DNA of 64,000 bases, taken from NCBI GenBank assembly GCA_016720925.1, contig JADKJR010000001.1, positions 744,001 through 808,000 of the forward strand, given 5' to 3'. Below are positions 7,598 through 14,405 of this stretch, in pieces. Both the position numbers and the translations under genes were made by a program. Within the stretch, counting starts at the first letter, position 1, and the number at the start of each line of letters is the position of its first letter. The notes under the pieces are model-generated. The model was not told the DNA's origin and made no database searches. It saw nothing but the letters and a program-made list of their open reading frames with translations. The stretch comes from Betaproteobacteria bacterium (GTDB lineage Bacteria; Pseudomonadota; Gammaproteobacteria; Burkholderiales; Usitatibacteraceae).

Positions 7598-8260
7598 TCA
7601 GGCGCCATTGTGCGCTTGGCGCCGGAGCACAACATGGGTGGCTTTCTCCGACGCAACGAACTGGACACATTCGTATCCCAGAGCGCGCAAGTCAACCCCT
7701 TCGAACAGCCGCTCTCCCCCGCCCAGCAGGACCGGCGAGATAGCGACGTGCAGTTCATCGATGAGGCCGGTACGAAGATATTGCTGGATCGTGTTGGGTC
7801 CGCCGCCAATGCGCACGTCCATGCCGTTGGCGGCCTCGCGCGCCCGGTCAAGCGCCTCGTGAATACCGCCCGTGACGAAATGGAATGTCGTTCCGCCTTC
7901 CATCTGGATGGGCGGGCGCGCGTGATGAGTCAAGATGAAAGTTGGAACGTGATAGGGTGGGCTGTCCCCCCACCAGCCTTTCCAGTTCATGTCGGGCCAG
8001 GGGCCGCGACTCGGCGCGAACATGTTTCTTCCGAGAATCCAGGCGCCCACATTCCTGAAGCCCCGCGCAGCGAAGTCGTCATCGGTTCCCGTGGTGCCGC
8101 CTTCGGCGCCAAACAGGGTCCGTTGGATCGTGCGGGTCGGGATTAACCACTGGTGCAAATCTGTCCCGCCGACGCCGAGCGGATTATTGATGTCCTGATT
8201 CGGACCCGCTCCGTATCCGTCAAGCGAGATGGTAAAGCCTTCAACTCGGACGCGTGTCAT
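7598..8260 (-). CDS. RibD C-terminal/dihydrofolate reductase-like protein, cassette gene
   Basis: The 220-residue product (ATG at 8260, seven bases after GGAAGGA) has the DHFR/RibD reductase fold: TISLDGYGAGPNQ at the N terminus, ILGRNMF near residue 78, FILTHHARPP, FVTGGIHEAL and the NADPH-loop-like IGGGPNTIQQYLRTGLIDEL. This group (often annotated dihydrofolate reductase family) reduces flavin or pterin precursors; true trimethoprim resistance is not implied. It sits between the dehalogenase-like gene and an eroded region without clear attC sites on either side, so its cassette boundaries are lost. Upstream alternative starts at 8266 and 8296 are less well spaced. Confidence 0.87.
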   Translation of the reverse strand: MTRVRVEGFTISLDGYGAGPNQDINNPLGVGGTDLHQWLIPTRTIQRTLFGAEGGTTGTDDDFAARGFRNVGAWILGRNMFAPSRGPWPDMNWKGWWGDSPPYHVPTFILTHHARPPIQMEGGTTFHFVTGGIHEALDRAREAANGMDVRIGGGPNTIQQYLRTGLIDELHVAISPVLLGGGERLFEGVDLRALGYECVQFVASEKATHVVLRRQAHNGA

Positions 8261-8386
8261 CTTCATTCCTTCCTTTCGACTACCGCCGGATGACAAAGCT
8301 CAGCGACGCGGCCTGCCGCTTGCCGCGACCGCTGGAACGCATTGTTCGCAGGCGCTCATTTTATGGGCTTCTCGATCGTTTTCTCG

Positions 8387-8480
8387 TTACGCTGTTAATT
8401 CACTCTCGGATCTTATATCCGCGGCATTCTGCAAAATCCGTTCAAACATCGCCGCCGCGGTGGCGATAACGACATAGCCG
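8387..8480 (-). pseudogene. C-terminal remnant resembling DUF2975 membrane protein
   Basis: Read on the minus strand, the frame gives VVIATAAAMFERILQNAADI followed by RSESELTA and a stop. This resembles the C-terminal helix and tail of DUF2975 membrane proteins. Nothing of the other helices remains, and the frame runs in from the attC at 8477. The piece is probably the tail of a cassette gene lost by recombination at the attC. Confidence 0.45.
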
Positions 8481-8534
8481 AACGTGCGAGGTAAGCGGGC
8501 CCTTTGCCGTTGGGTTCCCGCTTGAATGATGGGT
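8477..8534. other. attC site, partly degenerate
   Basis: GCCGAAC (8477-8483) and GATGGGT (8528-8534) bound a 58-bp segment with the stem GCGGGCCC/TTGGGTTCCCGC. The right core has lost its first T. Confidence 0.55.
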
Positions 8535-8540
8535 GAGGCC

Positions 8541-9092
8541 TCACCGCGTTGAGTCGATGGAGGGACGCCACAAGTAGCGACTGACGGTCTCTTCGCTTCC
8601 CTGGAACTGCATGACAATGTCTCTGTCATGAACGAATGCAGCTCGCTCCAGGGTGCGGCGCGAAGGCTCGTTGCCAGTCTCGGTGATGGCCAGGATGCTG
8701 GGCAGATCGAAGTTCTCTGCAGCCCACTGGCAAGAATAGAGCAAAGCCTCGGAACCGTATCCGCTCCTGCGTGAGCGCTCGGCGATAGCGTAGGAAATTT
8801 CCACTTCGCTGTCGAATGGGCTGAACCCTACGTGGCCCAGTAGTGTTCCGCCCGCCAGGTGCTCGACGGCCAGGACGTACGGGCCCAGACGCGGATCGCC
8901 TGGCGACGAATAGCACGAAATCAGGTACTGCATGCGAGAGGTAGCTTCGCTCATGTCTGCGTAGACATGGGACGGAAGCCAGCGCCGGGTGGACGGCTCG
9001 CCGTTCAGTTCCATCATCCGCGCCGCCTCTTCGACGACGAAGTGGCGTAGCCGAAGGGAAGGGGTGTTGATCGGGAGCGAATTCACGGGCAT
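8541..9092 (-). CDS. GNAT N-acetyltransferase (RimJ/RimL type), cassette gene
   Basis: The 183-residue protein opens INTPSLRLRHFVVEEAARMM, the usual start of RimJ/RimL-like acetyltransferases, and continues with GGTLLGHVGFSPFDSEVEIS and the acetyl-CoA motif RSRRSGYGSEALLYSCQWA (Q/RxxGxG as RSGYGS). ILAITETGNEPSRRTLERA is the family's motif B with the conserved N. The start ATG at 9092 is inside its cassette, whose attC is 8477-8534. Relatives acetylate protein N termini, spermidine or small molecules; the substrate here is unknown. Confidence 0.88.
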   Translation of the reverse strand: MPVNSLPINTPSLRLRHFVVEEAARMMELNGEPSTRRWLPSHVYADMSEATSRMQYLISCYSSPGDPRLGPYVLAVEHLAGGTLLGHVGFSPFDSEVEISYAIAERSRRSGYGSEALLYSCQWAAENFDLPSILAITETGNEPSRRTLERAAFVHDRDIVMQFQGSEETVSRYLWRPSIDSTR

Positions 9093-9119
9093 CGGGAGTA
9101 CCGTGGCTGTCGATGTGGC

Positions 9120-9191
9120 GCCGAACGTCGTAGCGCAGGGGCGCGAAGCCGGATTGCTGGCGAAGCGTCCCGCTGCAGCGAGAAGTTAGGT
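9120..9191. other. attC site
   Basis: GCCGAAC (9120-9126) and GTTAGGT (9185-9191) bound 72 bp. The stop of the gene at 9186-9710 overlaps the right core. Confidence 0.7.
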
Positions 9192-9710
9192 GATGACGTG
9201 ATATAGAAAGAAGACCTTGCCATCCATGCTCCAAAAGTAGAGACGCCCAAACATGCACCCCCTTGATCCATCGGAAGATTGCTGGTCGGCTTCAATGAAG
9301 AGCCATTGCATCTCCGTTTGCGGGCGCACCACCCAGCCCGGTTTATCTCCAATGACACCCAAAAAACGTTGGACATCGTCTTTCGGATTGGCCGGTACCA
9401 AGTTGAATTTTTTCAGCAGATCGGAAACCGCTTCGGCATCTCGCGCTTCCAGGCGCCACAACTCATCTCCGTCATTGAAATTGTTATGACGATAATAGTG
9501 TGTAACTCGAAATGCAGAGGAGATGGGGCCACAAACTTCCAACGGAGGCATTGCAACGGAAAGAAAGTCGCTGTCACTAATATCCCACGATTTTGGCCAA
9601 GTATGCCATACCAGAATCAGCCAAATTGCCACACAGGCAGCGAGAACCAGCCCGAACACTCCCGCGATTGCGTAGCCCAGAATCTTTAGCGCCTTTGGCA
9701 TAAAGAGCAC
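9186..9710 (-). CDS. Membrane-anchored protein of unknown function, cassette gene
   Basis: I do not recognise this 174-residue protein. An N-terminal hydrophobic helix (ILGYAIAGVFGLVLAACVAI, about residues 10-29) is followed by a soluble domain of about 130 residues with several Trp and a DGDELWRLEARDAEAVSDLL segment, ending KVFFLYHVIT. It probably sits in the inner membrane with its domain in the periplasm. The start is GTG at 9710 or ATG at 9701. The right boundary core at 9709 is eroded (ACCTAGC) yet still pairs with the attC end GTTAGGT except for one base. Confidence 0.7.
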   Translation of the reverse strand: MLFMPKALKILGYAIAGVFGLVLAACVAIWLILVWHTWPKSWDISDSDFLSVAMPPLEVCGPISSAFRVTHYYRHNNFNDGDELWRLEARDAEAVSDLLKKFNLVPANPKDDVQRFLGVIGDKPGWVVRPQTEMQWLFIEADQQSSDGSRGCMFGRLYFWSMDGKVFFLYHVIT

Positions 9711-9780
9711 CTAGCGCGCGAGTTCAGCCGTGTGGGGAGGCCGCAGGCCGGAGCGCGTCGGCTGGCATGAAAGGTTAGGC
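9709..9780. other. attC site
   Basis: ACCTAGC (9709-9715) and GTTAGGC (9774-9780) bound 72 bp; the right core pairs exactly with GCCTAAC at 10261, the start of the same cassette. Confidence 0.68.
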
Positions 9781-10251
9781 GTCACTTGCTGTCGCTCTCG
9801 TCTTTTGCATTGCGTGACAAAATGCTTCGCACGCCGCCTCGCACTGGACTCGAATATGGCCTTCTGCCAAGTCGAAAGTAGCGCCATCTGGTAGAAGAAG
9901 CCTGGCGAAGAAATAGGGATCTCCCTCGCTGTCGGTGCCTTCAACAACGACGGGGGCGACCACGAGGTTCATCGGTACATTCGTTCGGATCGTCTTCAAC
10001 GGGTAGCGCCAGACCAATGTTAATCCGTCTTGCGAGTGGACTGACGCATAGAAGCAGGCCTTGCTTGTCGCAAATTTGCCAAGCGCCAGCCCTCCGAGCC
10101 AGAACACTCCGAGAATGGTGGATGTGGTCAGGAGCGAGTAGCCTGCGGGTGGGCCGTCCCGGACAAGGATCGCCGTGAAAGCGATAAGCAGGGTCAACCA
10201 GACCAGGGCGAATGCCCAAATGAACGCCGAGGCACGGTTCTTGAGTTCCAC
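9775..10251 (-). CDS. Two-helix membrane protein, cassette gene
   Basis: The 158-residue product has two hydrophobic helices near the N terminus (FIWAFALVWLTLLIAFTAIL and STILGVFWLGGLAL) followed by a soluble domain rich in beta strands (SQDGLTLVWRYPLKTI, VEGTDSEGDPYFFARLLLP). I cannot name the family. A GTG start at 10251 lies immediately inside the cassette boundary at 10261-10267; its stop overlaps the attC. The soluble tail would probably face the cytoplasm. Cassette start and attC end are perfectly complementary, so this is an intact cassette. Confidence 0.7.
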   Translation of the reverse strand: MELKNRASAFIWAFALVWLTLLIAFTAILVRDGPPAGYSLLTTSTILGVFWLGGLALGKFATSKACFYASVHSQDGLTLVWRYPLKTIRTNVPMNLVVAPVVVEGTDSEGDPYFFARLLLPDGATFDLAEGHIRVQCEAACEAFCHAMQKTRATASDA

Positions 10252-10260
10252 TTTCGTGAC

Positions 10261-10323
10261 GCCTAACGACCAAGGTGCGCGGCCGGCCGCTTCTGTCCGG
10301 TCCGTGCAATCGCCGTGTTATGC
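10261..10323. other. attC site
   Basis: GCCTAAC (10261-10267) and GTTATGC (10317-10323) bound 63 bp. GTTATGC is the exact complement of GCATAAC at 10921, the right end of the same toxin-antitoxin cassette. Confidence 0.75.
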
Positions 10324-10578
10324 GGCGTGCTCAAGTGGAACTTCCCAGCCAGGGAAAACGAGTACTGCGGGGTGGCAATTGAGTGCACGGGCAAAGGTCT
10401 TGGCGCGTTCCACGCCCAAATTGACCCGCCCGTTCTCTATAGCTGAGATGGTCGCTTGTGGAATACCCGTAAGTTCGGAAAGTTGGCTTTGACTCAGTTC
10501 CTGGAGCTCACGCAGGATACGCACAGACTCACCAACCGAAACCTCAATTCGCTTCTTCGCCGGACGAAAGTCTTTCAT
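10318..10578 (-). CDS. HigA-like antitoxin, HTH XRE family
   Basis: This 86-residue protein carries an XRE helix-turn-helix (VRILRELQELSQSQLSELTG then IPQATISAIENGRVNLGVER), typical of HigA antitoxins that bind their toxin and repress their own operon. It follows the toxin gene with a one-base gap, the toxin-first order characteristic of higBA. ATG at 10578 is chosen because the longer frame overlaps the toxin and has no ribosome site. The stop TAA lies in the attC core. Both genes look intact, so this cassette could stabilise the neighbouring array. Confidence 0.85.
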   Translation of the reverse strand: MKDFRPAKKRIEVSVGESVRILRELQELSQSQLSELTGIPQATISAIENGRVNLGVERAKTFARALNCHPAVLVFPGWEVPLEHAA

Positions 10579-10579
10579 A

Positions 10580-10864
10580 TCATGCTTTCCTGTAATCGTG
10601 AGCCGTAACTTCCACCACCTGGATCTGCAACACCTTCGCAATTACACGGTAAATCACGCGCCACTGAATTCCTAGACGAGAGGAGCGATGGCCTTTCCAT
10701 TCCCCAGACAATGCTTCATCGTGAAATCCCTTGATGGCTCGTAAGCCTTGTGGTCCCGAGATTCTGGCAATGTCCTTCCATTTTTCGTAACGCTTCAGGA
10801 CCTCGATCGGGACACCACCGGAAAGCTGCTTGTCGACTCGACGGTGCTCTTCGATTTGCCACAT
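10580..10864 (-). CDS. HigB/RelE-type toxin
   Basis: The 94-residue protein shows the RelE/ParE fold: an N-terminal helix pair ending LKRYEKWKDIARI, then GPQGLRAIKGFHDEALSGEW, the basic strand GHRSSRLGIQWRVIYRVI and the C-terminal QVVEVTAHDYRKA. This matches HigB-like ribosome-dependent mRNA endonucleases. It is the first gene of a two-gene operon with the antitoxin. A promoter-like sequence lies directly upstream (10870-10899), so the start ATG at 10864 would be at or next to the transcription start. Confidence 0.85.
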   Translation of the reverse strand: MWQIEEHRRVDKQLSGGVPIEVLKRYEKWKDIARISGPQGLRAIKGFHDEALSGEWKGHRSSRLGIQWRVIYRVIAKVLQIQVVEVTAHDYRKA

Positions 10865-10869
10865 GCCGT

Positions 10870-10899
10870 ATTATGTATATATCACAAATGGTATGTCAA
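10870..10899 (-). promoter_or_regulatory. Promoter of the intact HigBA cassette
   Basis: On the minus strand TTGACA (10894-10899) is followed after 18 bases by CATAAT (10870-10875). The -10 box ends only five bases before the toxin ATG, so the transcript would be leaderless or nearly so. Toxin-antitoxin cassettes characteristically bring their own promoter, unlike other cassettes. Confidence 0.6.
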
Positions 10900-11063
10900 G
10901 CGTGACGACTGTTTCTTGACGCATAACGACCGAGATAAGCGGCGCCGCGCTTTTGCGGAGTCCCGCGAAGGAGCCTTCTGGCGAGGAAATACCCGGGAAC
11001 ATTGAGAATGACTCCGACAAGCAGAGCCAATGCGACGATGATTGCAATTGGGGCAAGGTTCAT
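10896..11063 (-). CDS. 55-residue membrane protein, cassette gene
   Basis: A small frame starting ATG at 11063 encodes MNLAPIAIIVALALLVGVIL followed by NVPGYFLARRLLRG and a basic tail. One strong transmembrane helix (about residues 4-24) and an Arg-rich C terminus predict an inner-membrane protein with cytoplasmic tail. The last 22 or so residues (TPQKRGAAYLGRYA and on) are translated from the attC itself, whose conserved stem is read through. I do not recognise the family. The gene lies just inside the cassette start at 11076 and fills the cassette, which supports it being real despite its size. Confidence 0.6.
   Translation of the reverse strand: MNLAPIAIIVALALLVGVILNVPGYFLARRLLRGTPQKRGAAYLGRYASRNSRHA
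10921..10992. other. attC site with eroded right half
   Basis: GCATAAC and the conserved stem GGCGCCGCGCTTTTGCGG match the attI-proximal attCs, but the expected right core GTTRRRY is replaced by GGAAATAC-like sequence near 10985. The cassette is likely immobile. Confidence 0.55.
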
Positions 11064-11075
11064 GGGAGCGTAAAC

Positions 11076-11136
11076 GTATTACGTTTGACATGAGTGGTGC
11101 ACAAAAGGCGACATCCGCTCGATGGAAGGGTTGGGC
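11076..11136. other. attC site
   Basis: GTATTAC (11076-11082, eroded) and GTTGGGC (11130-11136) bound 61 bp that is homologous to the attC at 14283-14351 (shared GTTTGA.ATGAG and TCGATGGAAGGGTTGGGC-like ends). Confidence 0.6.
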
Positions 11137-11270
11137 GTCATGAGGGCACGCGCCGCGCCTTGGATGCTTGGCAGTTGTGTCTTCGTGGTTTGATCACTTC
11201 TATTTGCCCGCTTCTCCAGCCGGTGAGACAGGATGCAACTTCAGTGTTGGTGCAAGCCTTCCAACGAAGC

Positions 11271-11513
11271 TCATTCTCGGGCTATGCGCGCAGAGAGGCG
11301 CCAGCCCTTGATTGCACAGAATGTGAAGAATGCTGACATGAGCCAACAGACCGCCGCCAGTAGCCATTCGTGGCCGGAAAAGTATGTGCGATTGCCTGAT
11401 GCAGGAACAAGTCCGCTGACTGCTACGACGCCGAGCAAGACCAGCAGCAGTGCAAGTACGAGACTTGATAGCGGCCGAGCGGTGAAGAGGCCCAGCGTAT
11501 TGGGAAGAGACAC
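11271..11513 (-). CDS. Small two-helix membrane protein, cassette gene
   Basis: The frame yields an 80-residue protein from a GTG at 11513 preceded by AGAGGAACC. It has two hydrophobic helices (LSSLVLALLLVLLGVVAVSG and LLAAVCWLMSAFFTFCAIKG) and a short basic C terminus. No family is recognised. The longer upstream frame runs back through the attC at 11540-11601 and has no credible start. About 130 noncoding bases separate its stop from its attC, unusual for this array. Confidence 0.55.
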   Translation of the reverse strand: MSLPNTLGLFTARPLSSLVLALLLVLLGVVAVSGLVPASGNRTYFSGHEWLLAAVCWLMSAFFTFCAIKGWRLSARIARE

Positions 11514-11539
11514 TGGTTCCTCTGAAGAGTAGTGGTGAG

Positions 11540-11601
11540 GTATAACGCTCAACCTTTGACATATGGGGCGCGCTTTAGCGCGGCCCGCTTGATTGATAGG
11601 C
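11540..11601. other. attC site, degenerate right core
   Basis: GTATAAC (11540-11546) and GATAGGC (11595-11601) bound 62 bp with the stem GGGGCGCGC/GCGCGGCCC. The right core carries one substitution in the invariant GTT. Confidence 0.55.
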
Positions 11602-11602
11602 A

Positions 11603-12439
11603 TTACTGTTCTGCGCGGAATTCCAACCACAAACCGTGAGCACTGTTCGGCGTGACCAACTTTCCAGATGTTGAACTGTCGAATTCATAGCGCTGATATG
11701 TCCTCTTGCGTGGGGAGTTGGCAGGTGGTCTGACGGACATCACCACGCCGATGACTGGGCGGCCCGGGAGAATCTGATTTCGACCGGGGATGATCACCAC
11801 TCGTCCGTTCTGTAGCTCGAATACCTCGCCTCCAGTTGGTTCCGGAACGCGAACTGTGACACTTCTGGAGGCAGCGCCAAGCGCGATCAGCAAGCTCCTC
11901 AGCGGTCTGGAGTCTTCGCATGCGATCCAAACCTCACGCATGGCGAGGGCGCCGTTTGGGTGAGCGAAGTGCTCTGGCCGGTCTGTGGTCGAACGGTTGT
12001 CGGATGTGATGAATACAAAGCCCAGCTTTGGATCCTTGAAGGTAGTCAGTCCCGCTGCTTGGTCGAAGTCGATTCTTGCCTCTGCCAGCGCCGAGGCAAG
12101 CCTGGCCGTGTCTCTCACATGAAAGGAGACATACGCTGGCCCATCGCCGGTCTCCAGGTGCTTGCGGTACGCTGCACTCGACTCGTCTGAACCAGCCGCG
12201 ACAGTGATCAGCTCAATGCCTGAGCCGTCAGGGAACTTGATGTGGTGATTCCTGATACCTGTAGTGTGCTGGCGTCCTGGCTTGAGGGAGAACCCAAGCC
12301 GCTTGAAGTCTGCCGACGCTTGTTCGAGATCCCGAACCGCCAACGGGACGTGATCAATGCCTGCGATAACGCCTTGACTCTGCGCGCAGGTCGTCCCAAG
12401 GGATGCCATCACGAGTAAGACGTTTCCAAGGAATCGCAT
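11603..12439 (-). CDS. Exported VOC/glyoxalase-like protein, cassette gene
   Basis: The 278-residue product begins MRFLGNVLLVMASLGTTCAQ, a signal peptide with an Ala-Gln cleavage region, then GIDHVPLAVRDLEQASADFK and RLGFSLKPGRQHTTGIRNHH, the N-terminal half of the glyoxalase-like (PF13468-type) VOC domain. A second VOC-like half follows (MREVWIACEDSRPLRSLL, EVFELQNGRVVII). Such proteins often bind or isomerise small ligands; the export signal is unusual for VOC proteins. ATG at 12439 is preferred to 12472 because it begins exactly at the signal peptide. The attC 11540-11601 lies after its stop. Confidence 0.82.
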   Translation of the reverse strand: MRFLGNVLLVMASLGTTCAQSQGVIAGIDHVPLAVRDLEQASADFKRLGFSLKPGRQHTTGIRNHHIKFPDGSGIELITVAAGSDESSAAYRKHLETGDGPAYVSFHVRDTARLASALAEARIDFDQAAGLTTFKDPKLGFVFITSDNRSTTDRPEHFAHPNGALAMREVWIACEDSRPLRSLLIALGAASRSVTVRVPEPTGGEVFELQNGRVVIIPGRNQILPGRPVIGVVMSVRPPANSPRKRTYQRYEFDSSTSGKLVTPNSAHGLWLEFRAEQ

Positions 12440-12468
12440 GTGCGGGAACGGTGGTGATGTCGCGTGAT

Positions 12469-12532
12469 GCATAACGTTTGAGCTCAGGCCGCGGCTCGTC
12501 AGGGCCGTCGCGCCTGCGGCGAATGATTGGGC
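12469..12532. other. attC site
   Basis: GCATAAC (12469-12475) and ATTGGGC (12526-12532) bound 64 bp. The right end pairs with GCCCAAC at 12960 except for the first base. Confidence 0.6.
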
Positions 12533-12573
12533 GGCAACACTCGTTGTACTCCGCCTATATTTCCGAGAACGTC

Positions 12574-12918
12574 TCAGGACTTTACCCGTGACTCTCCGAG
12601 CAACATCACGTTGACGTTGCCTTTTGCCTGAATGCTCAAATAAAGAAGGTATGGCGCAAGAAACATCATGCCTCCGAAAACTGCTACGACCGCCAATGCA
12701 ATACCAGAACCAGAAAATTGATTCCTCCAGGCAACCCACAGGCCGGAAAGCAAAAGAAAGGTTGTGAAGTCAGCGTTGAATTGGCCAGGCCAAGTCATGG
12801 CAGCGATATCAAGGAAGAATACTGGCAGGAGATTCCAGCCGTGATTCATGCCAACCATCATCGTGTAAGTGCCAAGACACACGACAACCACCACCAAATA
12901 GATACGAAATGCCTGCAT
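12574..12918 (-). CDS. DUF2834-like membrane protein, cassette gene
   Basis: This 114-residue protein has three hydrophobic helices (AFRIYLVVVVVCLGTYTMMV; FTTFLLLSGLWVAW; ALAVVAVFGGMMFLAPYLLY). The layout, with a LLPVFFLDI segment between helices 1 and 2 and a proline-rich third helix, resembles DUF2834 membrane proteins of unknown function. The ATG at 12918 follows GGGGAGTGG. It fills its cassette from the boundary at 12960 to the attC at 12469. Confidence 0.65.
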   Translation of the reverse strand: MQAFRIYLVVVVVCLGTYTMMVGMNHGWNLLPVFFLDIAAMTWPGQFNADFTTFLLLSGLWVAWRNQFSGSGIALAVVAVFGGMMFLAPYLLYLSIQAKGNVNVMLLGESRVKS

Positions 12919-12959
12919 AACTCCACTCCCCTCAGTTTCTGCACACGATGGATTTTGCC

Positions 12960-13024
12960 GCCCAACGATCAAGTTGACCGGCGCGACGCGCTCTTGGCGC
13001 GCCCGCTCGAACTCCGTGTTAGCC
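12960..13024. other. attC site
   Basis: GCCCAAC (12960-12966) and GTTAGCC (13018-13024) bound 65 bp. GTTAGCC is the exact complement of GGCTAAC at 13673, the other end of this cassette. Confidence 0.75.
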
Positions 13025-13313
13025 CTGTATCAGGAACGAGGCGAATTTCAACTTTGAAGCCGAGCGCCCGCGCATATTTTTGAAGCGTTCCCACGGAAGG
13101 GGAATGACTGCTGGTGGGCGATTCGAGACGTGCAATTGCAGACTGCGTAGTGCCTACCAGCGTCGCGACTTCGGCCTGAGTCAGTCCGGAAGCGGTACGC
13201 GCCTTTAGCACTTCATCCAGGAACGCAAATTCGTCCGCAAGCTGCTCGTAAGCTTTTCGGACTTCTGGTTTCGCGAGTACGCGCGCCTTGAACTGTTTAA
13301 GTGTGCGTTCCAT
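12969..13313 (-). CDS. HigA-like antitoxin, HTH XRE family (tail encoded by attC)
   Basis: The 114-residue protein carries an XRE helix-turn-helix (KARTASGLTQAEVATLVGTT followed by QSAIARLESPTS). It resembles antitoxins of the RelE/HigB partner group. The ATG at 13313 overlaps the last codons of the toxin frame, tight coupling typical of such operons. The natural C terminus is close to FKVEIRLVPD; the remaining 17 or so residues come from reading through the attC to a stop at 12969. The antitoxin looks intact although its toxin is broken. Confidence 0.82.
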   Translation of the reverse strand: MERTLKQFKARVLAKPEVRKAYEQLADEFAFLDEVLKARTASGLTQAEVATLVGTTQSAIARLESPTSSHSPSVGTLQKYARALGFKVEIRLVPDTGLTRSSSGRAKSASRRST

Positions 13314-13625
13314 TTTGAATCTCCTTCATTCGCGTTCGTGCGATCGACAGTTCCTTGGCGGGTGTCTTGTCAGTTTTCTTGATGAAATGATGAAGCATCA
13401 CTATTCGCCGGCCAATTCTCGTGCAAAAGAAAACCCGGGCAATTCCTTCGCCTGCTTTGACGCGAAGCTCGAATAGGCCATCGCCTTCGTGTGCGGCATT
13501 CCGAGACCGGGGCCATATATTTCCATGCGCTCCGCATACCGGACGAAGCGGGCCACGAAGCCTGGCGACATCTTCGTGATTTCGGATTCAACTCGATCAT
13601 TGTAGAAGACGACGGACCAACTCAT
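13297..13625 (-). pseudogene. HigB/RelE-type toxin, frameshifted
   Basis: The start ATG at 13625 gives SWSVVFYNDRVESEITKMSP, GFVARFVRYAERMEIYGPGL and GMPHTKAM, the N-terminal half of a phage-derived Gp49-like/HigB toxin. Near 13480 the frame is lost; the correct continuation (GLFELRVKAGEGIARVFFCT, then RRIVMLHHFIKKTDKTP) is in the next frame and ends at 13297, overlapping the antitoxin start. A single-base change restores a protein of about 108 residues. Loss of toxin with retention of antitoxin is a plausible benign end state, but a sequence indel is also possible. Confidence 0.75.
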
Positions 13626-13672
13626 TGAGGGAGTATAGCGGATATGCTATATCGCGCCATTGGAATTTTGAG

Positions 13673-13735
13673 GGCTAACGTGCGAGTTAAGTTGGTGCCA
13701 CGCTGTTGGGGCTCCGCGTAAACGAGGGGTTAGGC
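13673..13735. other. attC site
   Basis: GGCTAAC (13673-13679) and GTTAGGC (13729-13735) bound 63 bp; the right core pairs exactly with GCCTAAC at 14283, the start of the same cassette. Confidence 0.75.
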
Positions 13736-14275
13736 ATCGGCTCGTAGCGCCGCGAGCAGTTGTTTTGGATTGGGCCAGATATAGCGAATCTCTGACGCCG
13801 TGCCGCCGCCAGGTGGCTGGATCTCTAGGCGCTCTACTGCTTTGCCGCCCAGCTTCTCGTAGAACCGGCGAGCGTCGACGTTCTGCTCATAGACCCACAA
13901 GTACAGACCGATATCTGGCTGAGTGGCTTCAGACCTTTCGCACAGCGCTTGAAGCAACTGCCGGCCCATCCCACGGCCTCTGTACTTCGGTAGGACGTGC
14001 AGGTTGTCGATCTGTGTACCCCAGGTTGAATCATGCTTTCCGAACGCAAAGGAAAAGCCGGTCGTCTCCTCTTCTAGCTGGGACAGAAAGCCAAAGTGAC
14101 TCTCAGGAATGGGGCTCAGTCGTCTCGTCCAGAGCGCGAGCCGATTGGCCAGGAGTTCGCCGTCCAGGAATTCCTGTCGAAGCACCCCACGGTACGCGCT
14201 GCGCCAGCTCGCGGCATGAATCATGGCGACTGCGGACACGTCTTCACTGCCGATGGGACGAACAACGGTGTTCAA
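13730..14275 (-). CDS. GNAT N-acetyltransferase, cassette gene
   Basis: The 181-residue protein is a standard GNAT: VRPIGSEDVSAVAMIHAASW at the start, IDNLHVLPKYRGRGMGRQLL as motif A with RGRGMG for acetyl-CoA, and LYLWVYEQNVDARRFYEKLG as motif B with the conserved N and FYEKLG. It resembles the ribosomal-protein-alanine or aminoglycoside-type acetyltransferases, but no substrate can be assigned. The start is a TTG at 14275, immediately inside the cassette. The stop overlaps the attC core. Confidence 0.87.
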   Translation of the reverse strand: MNTVVRPIGSEDVSAVAMIHAASWRSAYRGVLRQEFLDGELLANRLALWTRRLSPIPESHFGFLSQLEEETTGFSFAFGKHDSTWGTQIDNLHVLPKYRGRGMGRQLLQALCERSEATQPDIGLYLWVYEQNVDARRFYEKLGGKAVERLEIQPPGGGTASEIRYIWPNPKQLLAALRADA

Positions 14276-14282
14276 CTGCGAT

Positions 14283-14351
14283 GCCTAACGTTTGAGATGA
14301 GAGGTGGCGCCCGCCTTGCCGGCTGACGTTCTCTCGATTGAAGGGTTGGGC
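14283..14351. other. attC site
   Basis: GCCTAAC (14283-14289) and GTTGGGC (14345-14351) bound 69 bp with the stem GGCGCCCGCCTTGCCGGC. Confidence 0.72.
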
Positions 14352-14405
14352 CGCACCACTCCGCTCCGCGTTGGCGCTGGTGTTGTGCTGACCGCCTGGA
14401 AGCAC

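Noticed and set aside
11200..11562. 120-residue frame overlapping the small membrane-protein cassette
   Set aside because: It lies in another frame, lacks hydrophobic or family features, and crosses into an attC.
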